The notes beneath the pieces were generated by a model. That model was not told the origin of the DNA and searched no databases. It saw only the letters and a list, made by a program, of their open reading frames with translations. Position numbers and translations under genes: made by a program. A DNA stretch of 64,000 nucleotides from Clostridia bacterium (GTDB lineage Bacteria; Bacillota; Clostridia; Christensenellales; Borkfalkiaceae), in NCBI GenBank assembly GCA_017462735.1, contig JAFTQO010000007.1:1-64000 (forward strand). Direction: 5' to 3'. Below are positions 1-8,261 of this stretch, piece by piece (positions within the stretch are counted from its first letter, which is position 1; each line of letters begins with the position of its first letter).

Positions 1-12
1 GAATATATAACC

Positions 13-129
13 ATAGCGGTGATGATGGCAAAGAGGATCCACCTGTTCCCATACCGAACACAGAAGTTAAGCTCTTTTACGCCGAAAGTACTTGCAGTTA
101 ACTGCCGGGAGGATAGGTAATTGCCGCTT
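13..129 (+). rRNA. 5S ribosomal RNA
   Basis: The internal block with CCCATACCGAACACAGAAG and GTTAAGCTCTTTTACGCCGA is the hallmark of bacterial 5S rRNA. The terminal helix can be drawn between AGCGGT (15-20) and GCCGCT (123-128), giving a length of about 117 nt. It lies at the window edge, so the 16S and 23S genes presumably lie just upstream. Exact ends are uncertain by a few bases. Confidence 0.93.
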
Positions 130-136
130 TTCATCC

Positions 137-176
137 AAAAACCTTGTTGACTAACCTCAATAAGGTTTTTTGTTTT
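137..176 (+). terminator. Terminator of the rRNA operon
   Basis: AACCTTGTTGA pairs with TCAATAAGGTT around a short loop and is followed by a T-rich run. It sits eight bases after the 5S rRNA. Confidence 0.85.
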
Positions 177-247
177 ACGGCAGATTGCTTGCCTTTTATG
201 ACGGTAGGTCGAATGTGTTGATCAACCATTTGTTGTGACATCGCCAT
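177..247. repeat. Dispersed intergenic repeat, module 2 (copy next to 5S)
   Basis: This stretch holds GGCAGA followed by ATCAACCATTTGTTGTG and GCCAT. A close relative occurs at 9073-9122 with the same order of blocks. No open reading frame is supported here. Function unknown. Confidence 0.5.
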
Positions 248-252
248 TTTTA

Positions 253-283
253 AAAGAAAAAACCCTGCCGTCTTCAGGCAGGG
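253..283 (-). terminator. Terminator of the minus-strand GT4 gene
   Basis: CCCTGCC (263-269) pairs with GGCAGGG (277-283). Read on the minus strand the hairpin is followed by a run of T (254-262). It lies nine bases past the stop of the glycosyltransferase. Confidence 0.9.
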
Positions 284-291
284 CGAATGTT

Positions 292-1431
292 TTATTTTTC
301 TAATTGTTCTAACAAATTTAAAATATTTTTTTGATATGCGGGAAGATCATATGCCATCGCGGCTTTTTTTGCTTCTTCTACGGAATAGGGATAGGAAGTA
401 GGATCTTTCAAAAACGCAAGTAATGCTTCTTTTAAAGAATTGTCGTCGTTATCTACGCAAGTGGCAAGCGTGCCGTTTTTAGTGGTGTAAACGCCGCCAG
501 ACGTAGCGGTGGTAATAACAGGAATGCCTAAAAGCATCGCTTCAAGAATAACCAAACCAAAACTTTCTTCTCTGGAAGGGCAAACGAATAAGTCTGCTTG
601 TTTGAGATAGGGGAAAGGGTTTTCTTTTTTGCCTAACAAAAAGATTTTATCGTCGAGATTTTCTTCGGCGATTACGGTTTCAAGTTGTTCTCTTAGAATT
701 CCTTCTCCAATTATATATAAACGCGCGAGTGGATTGTCTTTTGCGATAATAGACCAAGCTGACGTTAAACGATCAAAACCCTTTTCGCTGGAAAGGCGCC
801 CGATTGTAACAACGTTAAGATATTTTTTATCAAATTGAATATCGCAAGGTTGATTGGCTTTTTTCAAAATGCTGCCACAGTCAATAGGGTTGGGAAGAGT
901 TTGTACATTTTTGAGTTGAAAAGCGGCGGTGTAATCGTCTGTAATTTTATCGCATACCGTCCAAATTACATCATAATGGCGGTTGAGTTTTTTTAAAAAG
1001 GATTTTTTTAACTTTTTGGCGTAAGTACAAGGATTTTTGTGCTTTTCGACATTATCTGCGTGATTCCAACAAATAGTTTTTTTTGCTTTTTTATTATAAC
1101 ACGCATTCATCGCAGCGCTATTGACACAAATCAAATAATCATAGTCGATGTCCTTTAAGATTTTTTCATAGTGAAATTTAGATAAATAAGGGATTAATAA
1201 AAAAGCAGGTTTTTCGGGTAGGTGGGGCGTAAGAATAGTTGCACCCGACTTTTGTAAGGCTTCAAGAACAGAGGGGTCTGGATCGCCGTGCAAAGAAACA
1301 ACGGTAACAGTATAATAGGGCGTAAGAAGAGGAAGCGTGTCTATTAAAACGCGTTCTACGCCTCCAATCATTAGTCTGCGGGTTAGGAAACAAATATGTT
1401 TTTTTGAATGAGTAAAAGCAGCAGAATCCAT
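292..1431 (-). CDS. Glycosyltransferase family 4
   Basis: A 379-residue GT-B fold glycosyltransferase that probably transfers a sugar from a nucleotide donor during cell-surface polysaccharide synthesis. The N-terminal Rossmann half opens with a GGVERVL motif near residue 23, the usual GT4 glycine-rich turn. The C-terminal half has IGRLSSEKGFDRL and the donor-binding E-x7-E element in SREESFGLVILEAML near residues 285-300. No signal peptide or membrane helix is visible, so it is cytosolic or membrane-peripheral. The start is set by GAGG seven bases upstream of ATG. The gene stands alone between its own promoter and terminator and is visibly AT-richer than clpB nearby. Acceptor and sugar cannot be told from sequence. 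Confidence 0.9.
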   Translation of the reverse strand: MDSAAFTHSKKHICFLTRRLMIGGVERVLIDTLPLLTPYYTVTVVSLHGDPDPSVLEALQKSGATILTPHLPEKPAFLLIPYLSKFHYEKILKDIDYDYLICVNSAAMNACYNKKAKKTICWNHADNVEKHKNPCTYAKKLKKSFLKKLNRHYDVIWTVCDKITDDYTAAFQLKNVQTLPNPIDCGSILKKANQPCDIQFDKKYLNVVTIGRLSSEKGFDRLTSAWSIIAKDNPLARLYIIGEGILREQLETVIAEENLDDKIFLLGKKENPFPYLKQADLFVCPSREESFGLVILEAMLLGIPVITTATSGGVYTTKNGTLATCVDNDDNSLKEALLAFLKDPTSYPYSVEEAKKAAMAYDLPAYQKNILNLLEQLEK

Positions 1432-1459
1432 AAAAATCCTCGTAAATCAGGTTGAATTT

Positions 1460-1488
1460 ATTATAGCATAAAAAAGAAGGGGTGTAAA
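1460..1488 (-). promoter_or_regulatory. Promoter of the GT4 gene
   Basis: Minus-strand TTTACA and TATAAT are separated by 17 bases, about 30 bases upstream of the GT4 start. Confidence 0.75.
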
Positions 1489-1578
1489 GTGTTTAAAAAA
1501 TATCATTTCAAAAATTATTTATAATAATTGAAAAACTGCACAAACTGTTTGGGAAACGTTTAATACGGAGAACAGTTT

Positions 1579-2178
1579 ATGGAAAAAACAAGAAATGCCA
1601 GGGGCAGGTACGGGATTAATCGGTATTTTTTATTGTGGACAGCCTTTTCTTTTTTAGGATGGGTGTTTGAAGTGATAGTATTGTATTTAGAGGGAAGCGG
1701 GTTTGTTAACCGAGGGTTTTTATCTTTTCCTATTTGTCCGATTTATGGTACGTGTATTGTAGGGACATATTTGTTGATTGGCACGCCCGACTATCCGCGC
1801 GGAATTTTTAAATTGTTGCGCATACGGTCAATCCGTTACGTGCTGTATTTTTTAGCGATGTTTATTTTGCCGACGTTATTGGAGTTTGTCGTCGGATGGA
1901 TTTTTGATAAGGGATTGGGCGTTTCGCTTTGGGATTATAGCAGGCTCCCTTACAATATTGGCGGTTACGTGAGTTTGCCCGTATCGTTTGGCTGGGGGAT
2001 AGGGCTGTTTTTGTGCATGGAATTGCTGTGTATGCCCCTTAAAAACCTGATAGGAAAAATCCCGAATGCTCTTTGTTGGGTGCTTGCTGTGTCGTTGGGG
2101 ATCGCTATTGGTATCGAATTTACTAAGACGGTCACGCAAGCCCTAGCAAACAAAGATTTTACGAAAAGTTTGCGGTAA
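1579..2178 (+). CDS. Membrane protein, putative ABC-transporter type IV (CmpB) family
   Basis: A 199-residue integral membrane protein with about five hydrophobic segments. The first segment carries the family pattern FLGWVFEV, followed by GFVNRGFL and CPIYGT. This set is typical of the small Bacillota membrane family labelled putative ABC-transporter type IV (Pfam ABC_trans_CmpB). The family name is historical and no transport substrate is established. CGGAG lies about eight bases before the ATG. It stands alone, 65 bases upstream of clpB. The mini-repeat GGGGCAGGTACGGG (1601-1614) falls inside the first dozen codons. Confidence 0.8.
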   Translation: MEKTRNARGRYGINRYFLLWTAFSFLGWVFEVIVLYLEGSGFVNRGFLSFPICPIYGTCIVGTYLLIGTPDYPRGIFKLLRIRSIRYVLYFLAMFILPTLLEFVVGWIFDKGLGVSLWDYSRLPYNIGGYVSLPVSFGWGIGLFLCMELLCMPLKNLIGKIPNALCWVLAVSLGIAIGIEFTKTVTQALANKDFTKSLR

Positions 2179-2243
2179 GTCGTTTAGCGGGAAATAAAAC
2201 GGGGTAAGAATATAGCGAACGAACTTTACAAGGAGGGTTTGCT

Positions 2244-4838
2244 ATGGACGCAAGAAAATTTACGGAAAAATCGGTCGCGGCAATCGGTGCGGCGCAAAGC
2301 CTCGCCGCCGAATACGGCAATCAAGAAGTGGGTCAAGTACATTTATTGTGCGCGTTATTAGCACAAAGCGACGGGCTGATTTCTTCGCTGATTAAAAAAA
2401 TGGGCGTGGACGACGAAGCGATGAAAAAGACCGTGCAAAGGCAGATAGAAAAATTGCCCAAAGTGCAAGGCGGCGAGAGATACGTCGGGCAAAGTTTGTC
2501 TAAAGCGTTGGAAACTGCCGCTACCCAAGCAGAACAAATGGGGGACGCATTTTTGTCTGTAGAACATCTGTTCTACGGGCTTTTAAGTGTGTCTGATGAT
2601 AAAATTAAGCCTATATTTAAGCAATTTGGGGTAGGCATGGACGAGTTTATGCGCGTTTTGGCGCAAGTTCGTGGCAATCAGCGGGTAACCAGCGAGACGC
2701 CTGAGGAGACGTACGACGTACTCAATAAATACGGCGTGGAACTTGTAGAAAAGGCGCGTGCGCAAAAAATCGACCCCGTAATAGGGCGCGACGACGAGAT
2801 AAGAAACGTTGTTCGCATTTTGTCGAGAAAAACGAAAAATAATCCTGTCCTGATCGGGGAGGCGGGGGTAGGCAAAACGGCAATTGCCGAAGGGCTTGCG
2901 ATCCGTATTATGAAAGGAGACGTGCCGGAATCTTTAAAGGATAGAAAAGTGTTCTCCTTAGATATCGGCGCGTTGATTGCGGGGGCAAAATACCGCGGGG
3001 AATTTGAAGAAAGGCTGAAAGCGGTGCTTGCGGAAGTCAAAAAGAGCGATGGAGGGATTATCCTTTTTATCGACGAGTTGCATACGATTGTCGGCGCAGG
3101 TAAAACGGACGGTGCAATGGACGCAGGCAACCTTTTGAAACCGATGTTGGCGCGTGGCGAATTGCATTGTATCGGTGCGACTACTTTGGACGAGTATCGT
3201 AAATACGTCGAAAAAGACCCCGCTTTGGAAAGAAGATTTCAGCCTGTTTTAGTGGGTGAGCCTTCCGTAGAAGACACCATATCCATTTTACGCGGGCTGA
3301 AAGACAGATACGAGGTTTTCCACGGGGTAAAAATTCAAGACGCGGCTTTGCTGGCTGCGGCGACGTTGTCTAACAGGTATATTACCGACAGGTTTTTGCC
3401 CGACAAGGCAATCGACCTTGTGGACGAGGCGTGCGCGCTGATTAAGACGGAGATGCAATCGATGCCTTACGAGTTGGACGAGATAGGGCGTAAGATAATG
3501 CAACTAGAAATCGAAGAAAACGCTTTGAAAAAGGAGACGGATAAAGGTTCGGCGGTGCACTTAGAGGAGATTCAAAAGGAACTTGCCGTCTTGCGGGAGC
3601 AATATGCCGAGATGAAGGGGCGTTTGGCGTGCGAAAAAGAGGGGATTGAAAAGGTGCAAAAATTGCGTCAAGACCTCGAAAAAGCGAACGCAAAATTGGA
3701 AAAGGCGGAGCGCGAGTACGACCTTGAAACGGCTTCTAAACTTAGATACGGTGAGATACCTGCCCTGCAAAAAGCATTGGAAGATGGCGAAAAGGCGGGG
3801 GCAGGTACGAGCAAAACCGCCGAAAACGGCTTATTGCGCGATAAAGTCACGGAAGAGGAAATCGCCAAAATCGTGGCGCGTTGGACGGGGATACCCGTAG
3901 CGAAACTGATGGAGGGAGAGAAGGAAAAACTTTTAAAACTTCCCGAAAGTTTGCATGCAAAAGTAGTGGGGCAAGACGAGGCGGTAGAGGCGGTAGCGGA
4001 TGCGATACTGCGCTCCCGTGCGGGCGTAGCCGACCCGAATAGACCGATAGGCTCTTTCCTCTTTTTAGGACCTACGGGCGTCGGGAAGACACAACTTGCT
4101 AAAACTCTGGCAAAGAATCTGTTTGATAGCGAAAAGAATATCGTACGCATCGATATGAGTGAATATATGGAAAAGCACAGCGTATCGAGACTGATCGGCG
4201 CGCCTCCCGGATACGTCGGTTATGACGAGGGCGGGCAGTTGACGGAAGCGGTACGCCGTCGCCCTTATAGCGTCGTGCTCTTTGACGAGGTGGAAAAGGC
4301 GCATCCCGACGTATTTAACGTGTTGTTACAGGTGTTGGACGACGGGCGGATCACCGACGGACAGGGCAGAACGGTGGATTTTAAAAACACCGTGCTTATC
4401 TTGACCTCTAATCTCGGTTCGACGGCGATTTTGGAAGGGATAGACGAAGAAGGGGAACTTTCCGCTTCTGCAAAAGAAGAAGTAAACGCGCTTTTGAAAC
4501 GTACGTTCCGTCCAGAGTTTTTAAATAGGCTTGACGAAATCGTCTTCTTTAAGCCGTTGACAAGAGCCCAGATTAAAAATATTGTCGGGCTTTTGACGGA
4601 GGATTTTGCCGAGAGATTGAAAGAGAAGGGGATGGGACTTTTGATAGACGAAAAGGCAAACGAATATCTCGTCGAGAACGGTTACGACCCCGTATATGGC
4701 GCAAGACCCTTGAAACGCTTTATTCAGCGTGCGCTGGAGACGGCGATTGCTCGCAAAATTTTGTCGGGCGAGTACGTTGACGGTGACACCGTCGTCGTGT
4801 CTACGAAAAACGGCGAATTGACTTTTGACAGGCAGTAA
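2244..4838 (+). CDS. clpB: ATP-dependent chaperone ClpB
   Basis: A 864-residue Hsp100 disaggregase that threads aggregated proteins through a hexameric ring, working with DnaK in the cytosol. Order of domains: Clp N domain (about 1-145), AAA+ 1 with Walker A GEAGVGKT at 205-212 and Walker B ending LFIDELHT, a coiled-coil middle domain (about 400-525), AAA+ 2 with Walker A GPTGVGKT at 609-616, and the C-terminal D2-small domain. The middle domain and the full length separate it from ClpC and ClpA. AAGGAGGG precedes the ATG. No CIRCE or CtsR operator was seen in the 65-base upstream gap. The mini-repeat GGGGGCAGGTACGAG (3797-3811) encodes GAGTS in the linker just after the coiled coil, near residue 520. 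Confidence 0.97.
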   Translation: MDARKFTEKSVAAIGAAQSLAAEYGNQEVGQVHLLCALLAQSDGLISSLIKKMGVDDEAMKKTVQRQIEKLPKVQGGERYVGQSLSKALETAATQAEQMGDAFLSVEHLFYGLLSVSDDKIKPIFKQFGVGMDEFMRVLAQVRGNQRVTSETPEETYDVLNKYGVELVEKARAQKIDPVIGRDDEIRNVVRILSRKTKNNPVLIGEAGVGKTAIAEGLAIRIMKGDVPESLKDRKVFSLDIGALIAGAKYRGEFEERLKAVLAEVKKSDGGIILFIDELHTIVGAGKTDGAMDAGNLLKPMLARGELHCIGATTLDEYRKYVEKDPALERRFQPVLVGEPSVEDTISILRGLKDRYEVFHGVKIQDAALLAAATLSNRYITDRFLPDKAIDLVDEACALIKTEMQSMPYELDEIGRKIMQLEIEENALKKETDKGSAVHLEEIQKELAVLREQYAEMKGRLACEKEGIEKVQKLRQDLEKANAKLEKAEREYDLETASKLRYGEIPALQKALEDGEKAGAGTSKTAENGLLRDKVTEEEIAKIVARWTGIPVAKLMEGEKEKLLKLPESLHAKVVGQDEAVEAVADAILRSRAGVADPNRPIGSFLFLGPTGVGKTQLAKTLAKNLFDSEKNIVRIDMSEYMEKHSVSRLIGAPPGYVGYDEGGQLTEAVRRRPYSVVLFDEVEKAHPDVFNVLLQVLDDGRITDGQGRTVDFKNTVLILTSNLGSTAILEGIDEEGELSASAKEEVNALLKRTFRPEFLNRLDEIVFFKPLTRAQIKNIVGLLTEDFAERLKEKGMGLLIDEKANEYLVENGYDPVYGARPLKRFIQRALETAIARKILSGEYVDGDTVVVSTKNGELTFDRQ

Positions 4839-4850
4839 CAAAAAAGAAGA

Positions 4851-4890
4851 AATTAAAAACCGAGCACAAAAATGCTCGGTTTTTAATTTT
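4851..4890. terminator. Bidirectional terminator between clpB and the XRE gene
   Basis: A near-perfect inverted repeat with arms reading AAAACCGAGCA and TGCTCGGTTTT, flanked by A-runs and T-runs on both sides. It can end clpB rightward and the XRE gene leftward; the latter stops inside it. Confidence 0.9.
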
Positions 4891-5089
4891 CTTCTAAAAG
4901 ATATTCTAAACAAACGTCAAAATAGTGGGAGATTTGCACTAGCGTGTCCAAATCAGGTTCTCTTGACCCGCTTTCCCAAAAGCTAATCGTTTGGTTGCAA
5001 ACATTAAAAAGTTCTCCTAATTTTCTTTGAGAAAGACCTTTTTCTAATCGCAATTCTTTTAATCGTCGCCCAAAAATATTGCTTTTCAT
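4883..5089 (-). CDS. XRE-family transcriptional repressor
   Basis: A 68-residue single-domain Cro/CI-type helix-turn-helix protein. The recognition region reads LSQRKLGELFNVCNQTISFWESG, shown here as LSQRKLGE and NQTISFWESG, near residues 19-42. It is divergent from the GT2/GT8 pair. Two palindromes of form CTACAnnnTGTAG lie in the shared intergenic region, one of them inside the promoter spacer of the glycosyltransferase operon. It therefore most likely represses that operon and itself. It has no sensor domain, so the signal is unknown. Confidence 0.88.
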   Translation of the reverse strand: MKSNIFGRRLKELRLEKGLSQRKLGELFNVCNQTISFWESGSREPDLDTLVQISHYFDVCLEYLLEEN

Positions 5090-5101
5090 ACTATAATTTT
5101 A

Positions 5102-5144
5102 CTACAAACTGTAGGAAAATAATTGACTTCCTACAAAATGTAGG
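5102..5144. promoter_or_regulatory. Twin operators of the XRE repressor
   Basis: CTACAAACTGTAG (5102-5114) and CCTACAAAATGTAGG (5130-5144) share the palindrome CTACAnnnTGTAG, with centres 29 bases apart. The second fills the spacer of the rightward promoter. This is the geometry of direct repression. Confidence 0.8.
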
Positions 5145-5151
5145 ATAAAAT
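5123..5151 (+). promoter_or_regulatory. Promoter of the GT2/GT8 operon
   Basis: TTGACT (5123-5128) and TAAAAT (5146-5151) with a 17-base spacer that contains the second XRE operator. Confidence 0.82.
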
Positions 5152-5182
5152 AAGAAAAGATAAAGCAATAGGAGAAGTGGGG

Positions 5183-6259
5183 ATGGGAAAGGACTGTATA
5201 TTAAGTATTATTGTTCCAGTGTATAATGCGGAAAAGTATATTAAGCAATGCTTGGATAGTTTATTGAATCAGGATGTTATAAAAGAAGAATACGAAATCG
5301 TTTGCATAAATGACGGGTCACGGGACAATTCGCTCCAAGTGTTACAAGAATATGAGAAAGATAATAAGAACATGGTTGTCATTGACAAAGAAAACGGAGG
5401 GGTATCGAAAGCGAGAAACTGCGGCTTGGATATAGCAAAGGGCGACTACGTTTGGTTTGTTGACGCAGACGATTGGATTGCCAGAGATTGTTTAGGTACG
5501 ATTTTTAATGCGATAAAGACTTGCGATCCCAGCGTTTTGCAGATGCAATTCGATTATATAAAAGCGGAGTGGCGAATAAAAGAAAAACAGGCAGTTTGTT
5601 TGTTGAAAGATAGGGTGGAGATCAAGGACGGTCATGGTTGTCCTATGCGTTATGATGGGGCGTGGTCGTCTATTATTAAAAAAGAAGTTCTTACGCGCTT
5701 TGAGCACAGATTTTTGGAGGAATTGGCATACGGGGAAGACATTTTATTTGTGAGAGAACTTTTTGATTTGTTAGAGATAAAAAAGGAGGAAGGAATTTTT
5801 CAAAAAGTAATCTATCTTGAAAACGATATTTTTTATTATTATAGAATGAACGATGATTCGGCAATGCGTTCGGCTTGGACTAAAAATAGAGACAAATATG
5901 CGGAAGGGCTGTTAAAATTAGCGCGTATTAATAAAAGAAAGGCAGAAGACATCAATAAACCCGATTGGTATAGAAAAAAATACGAAGAACATTTTTATCG
6001 GCGTATGTACAATTATCTAATGGATTGGCTACCGGGATTGAGTGTGAACGTGAAGAAAAAGTTGAAGGAGTTAAAAAAAGAGGGGCTGTATCCTTGTAAA
6101 AAAATGCCGAAAGAATTGAGGAAGAAATTTTTCGGGGCGCAAGGATTCGCAGGGAGAATAAAAAGTTTTTATAAACACTCTGCTTTTAAGTACGCGTGGG
6201 TATATAAAATCTATTATTGCCAAATGTCAAAGAAATATCAAGGAGAAAGTAATAATTGA
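5183..6259 (+). CDS. Glycosyltransferase family 2
   Basis: A 358-residue GT-A fold enzyme for extracellular or cell-wall polysaccharide assembly. It opens with LSIIVPVYNAEKYI, then INDGSRDNS and the metal-binding DADD at residues 94-97. This is the EpsH/WcaA-like layout, and length fits the family. A GTG six bases earlier is in frame, but AGGAG at 5170-5174 is only two bases from it and eight bases from this ATG, so the ATG is preferred. The C-terminal 60 residues are lysine-rich, suggesting membrane association. Its TGA overlaps the TTG start of the next gene, so the two are translated together. The region is AT-rich relative to clpB, consistent with transfer. Confidence 0.9.
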   Translation: MGKDCILSIIVPVYNAEKYIKQCLDSLLNQDVIKEEYEIVCINDGSRDNSLQVLQEYEKDNKNMVVIDKENGGVSKARNCGLDIAKGDYVWFVDADDWIARDCLGTIFNAIKTCDPSVLQMQFDYIKAEWRIKEKQAVCLLKDRVEIKDGHGCPMRYDGAWSSIIKKEVLTRFEHRFLEELAYGEDILFVRELFDLLEIKKEEGIFQKVIYLENDIFYYYRMNDDSAMRSAWTKNRDKYAEGLLKLARINKRKAEDINKPDWYRKKYEEHFYRRMYNYLMDWLPGLSVNVKKKLKELKKEGLYPCKKMPKELRKKFFGAQGFAGRIKSFYKHSAFKYAWVYKIYYCQMSKKYQGESNN

Positions 6260-7169
6260 AAAAGGCGTATATTACGTTATGTAACAGCGAAAAGTTTGTG
6301 CGTGGAACGTTGACATTGTATGAAACACTGAATAAAACAGGGACAAAAAATCCTTTGATAGTATTTATGCCAAAGAAAACTCCAAGTCGAGTGCGAGATG
6401 TAATAAAAAGATATGCCCAAAAGAGTGTTGATAACGTTTGTAAATTGGAGGTTCTTGAATCCGCAGAAGATATGATTTGTGTGTGGGGGGGGGTGCCTTA
6501 TCTGATTCGTTCAATAAAATGATGTGGGCGCGTTGGAGTGGGACCTTTGACAAGTTGCTTGTTTTTAGTTTAACAGAGTACGATAAACTTGTATTTATTG
6601 ATAGCGATATGATGGTTTTAGGGAACCTGGACGGATTGTTTGATTGCCCGCATATGTCTGCGTGCTGCGACGGATTATACGATAAGGTCAATTTGAATTC
6701 TGGATTAATGGTGATAGAGCCAACGGACGATGAAGATCAAATGAAACGCATGCTGGAATTAACGGACGTACTGTCCCAAGACAAGCAAGCCCGCGGAGAT
6801 CAAGATGTAATACGTGCGTTATATCCTGAGTGGAGCAAAGATGAACGATTGCATTTACCTGTATCGTATAATACTTTTATAGATGAAGCGGCGAGGAATT
6901 GTAGTAAATTGGGATATGACATCGACGCAGGTGGAGAAAAATCTGTTCGAGTCGTGCATTTCATAGGACCAGATAAGCCGTGGTTTCAAGGGAAAGCGCT
7001 AAAATGGAAAATTTATAATTTCGTGTATAGACGAAAAATGCGAGCAAAGGGGAGAAAAGAACACAAAAATAATATTGTGACAAGGATATTTAGAAAGTAT
7101 GATTTTTTCTTAAAAAGCGTCAATAAAAAACTCAGGGATGTCGGTGTAGAAATATACGAGTTGAATTAA
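6256..7169 (+). pseudogene. Glycosyltransferase family 8, frameshifted at a G9 tract
   Basis: Two adjacent frames together make one GT8 (glycogenin/LgtC-like) enzyme. The first 80-odd residues begin KKAYITLCNSEKFVRGTL and run into a stop after the tract. The second part resumes with WARWSGTFDKL and has the DSD metal motif near 6600-6608, followed by LNSGLMVIEP. The break falls at nine consecutive G (6485-6493). Ten G, or seven, would join the frames, giving W-G-G-G-A-L-S-D across the junction. It starts with TTG overlapping the GT2 stop, with AGGAG upstream. Either the gene is switched off by slipped-strand mispairing or the tract was miscalled in assembly. The acceptor is unknown; it probably works with the GT2 on a surface glycan. 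Confidence 0.85.
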
Positions 7170-7180
7170 GAATAAAGGAT

Positions 7181-7224
7181 AAAACAAAAAAGAGACAAAC
7201 GAAAGTGCTTGTCTCTTTTGTTTT
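7181..7224 (+). terminator. Terminator of the GT2/GT8 operon
   Basis: AAAAGAGACAA pairs with TTGTCTCTTTT and T-rich sequence follows, directly after the GT8 stop. Confidence 0.88.
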
Positions 7225-7246
7225 AGTGCAAAATTATAGTAAAATT

Positions 7247-7276
7247 GGTGGGGCAGGTACGAGTATAAGGTGTACT
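7247..7276. repeat. GGGGCAGGTACG mini-repeat, intergenic copy
   Basis: GGTGGGGCAGGTACGAG is followed by a near-inverted copy GTGTACTTGCC, so GCAGGTAC can pair with GTACTTGC. The same core recurs at several other places in the window (see findings). Confidence 0.5.
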
Positions 7277-7293
7277 TGCCTCAAAATAGCCGA

Positions 7294-8052
7294 TTACATT
7301 ACGACGATGTTGCGGGATTTAAAGCGGGCTTTTAATTCCTCGGGGAAACTTTCGTCGGTGATGAGGACGTTGATATCTTCGTCGCGGGCAAAGGTATAGG
7401 GCATAATTTTGCCGATTTTGGAACTGTCCAGCATCATATACAGGTATTTGGCTTTTTTGCGGACTAATTTTAAAAGGTCGGCCTCCGTCTGCGAGTTGCA
7501 GGAGAATCCGTTTTCGGGCGTGTACGCCGTTGCGGAGATGATGGCGAGTTCAAAATTGGTGTCCGTGAAATAAATGGAAGAAAGAGAGGACGCCGTGGAA
7601 AGGTTGTCCTTCATCAAAATCCCGCCCAGCATGTTGATGACGGGGTTTTTCTTTTGCGCAAGTTCGCTGGCGACGGCAATCCCGTTGGTAAAGACGTTGC
7701 AGGGGATATCGGGCAATTCTTTGGCTAAATAGAGCGCCGTGGTCCCGCCGTCGATGAAGATGGACGCGCCTTTGTCGATGAGTGCCGCCGCTTTTTTGGC
7801 GATGGCGATTTTTTCGTCCGAGTGAATGGTGGTCTTTTTGATATACGGCTCGCCCGTCGTTTTTTGCACCTCTTTGACGGACATAGCGCCCCCGCCGATA
7901 CGGATGAGTCTGCCTTCTTGTTCTAGAACGAGCAAGTCTCTACGCAGGGTCATTTGCGAAACTTCAGGGAAATACGTAGAGAGTTGTTGCAGGGTAAGTT
8001 TGCCGCGTTTGTCTAAGAGTTCTGCGATTTTTTCTATTCTGTCTCTTTTCAT
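7294..8052 (-). CDS. DeoR/GlpR-family sugar-phosphate-responsive regulator
   Basis: A 252-residue DeoR-type repressor. The N-terminal winged helix (about 1-55) has LSTYFPEVSQMTLRRDL, followed by the family hallmark RIGGGAM. The C-terminal DeoRC sensor has IFIDGGTTALYLAKEL and NVFTNGIAVASEL, the fold that binds sugar phosphates. GAGG precedes the ATG by eight bases. Most relatives sit beside a sugar kinase operon; here it is monocistronic and convergent with the glycosyltransferases, so its targets are not evident. A palindrome at 8100-8124 overlaps its promoter and suggests autoregulation. Confidence 0.9.
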   Translation of the reverse strand: MKRDRIEKIAELLDKRGKLTLQQLSTYFPEVSQMTLRRDLLVLEQEGRLIRIGGGAMSVKEVQKTTGEPYIKKTTIHSDEKIAIAKKAAALIDKGASIFIDGGTTALYLAKELPDIPCNVFTNGIAVASELAQKKNPVINMLGGILMKDNLSTASSLSSIYFTDTNFELAIISATAYTPENGFSCNSQTEADLLKLVRKKAKYLYMMLDSSKIGKIMPYTFARDEDINVLITDESFPEELKARFKSRNIVVM

Positions 8053-8082
8053 GATTTTGCCTCGTTTTGAAAATCTACCTCA

Positions 8083-8111
8083 AATTTATCACAAAAGGCG
8101 TGAAAAATCAA
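8083..8111 (-). promoter_or_regulatory. Promoter of the DeoR gene
   Basis: Minus-strand TTGATT and TAAATT are 17 bases apart, about 30 bases upstream of the start. The -35 box lies within the palindrome described next. Confidence 0.5.
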
Positions 8112-8124
8112 GTGATTTTTTCAC
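8100..8124. promoter_or_regulatory. Palindromic operator candidate upstream of DeoR
   Basis: GTGAAAAATCA and TGATTTTTTCAC face each other across two bases, a nearly perfect 25-base palindrome. It overlaps the -35 box of the regulator's promoter, which suits an autoregulatory site. This is inference from position only. Confidence 0.5.
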
Positions 8125-8212
8125 AAAATTCACAAAAAGCAGGGGTGAGAGCAAGAAAATGTGAAAATGGGACGAAAAAAGATTGCGCCGTTTGCGTGCC
8201 GATAAAAAACGG

Positions 8213-8241
8213 TTGCGTTTTAGAGGAAGGTGTGCTATAAT
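8213..8241 (+). promoter_or_regulatory. Promoter of the 8262 gene
   Basis: TTGCGT (8213-8218) and TATAAT (8236-8241) with a 17-base spacer. Confidence 0.7.
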
Positions 8242-8261
8242 AATAGTATGAGGTGTTGGCT

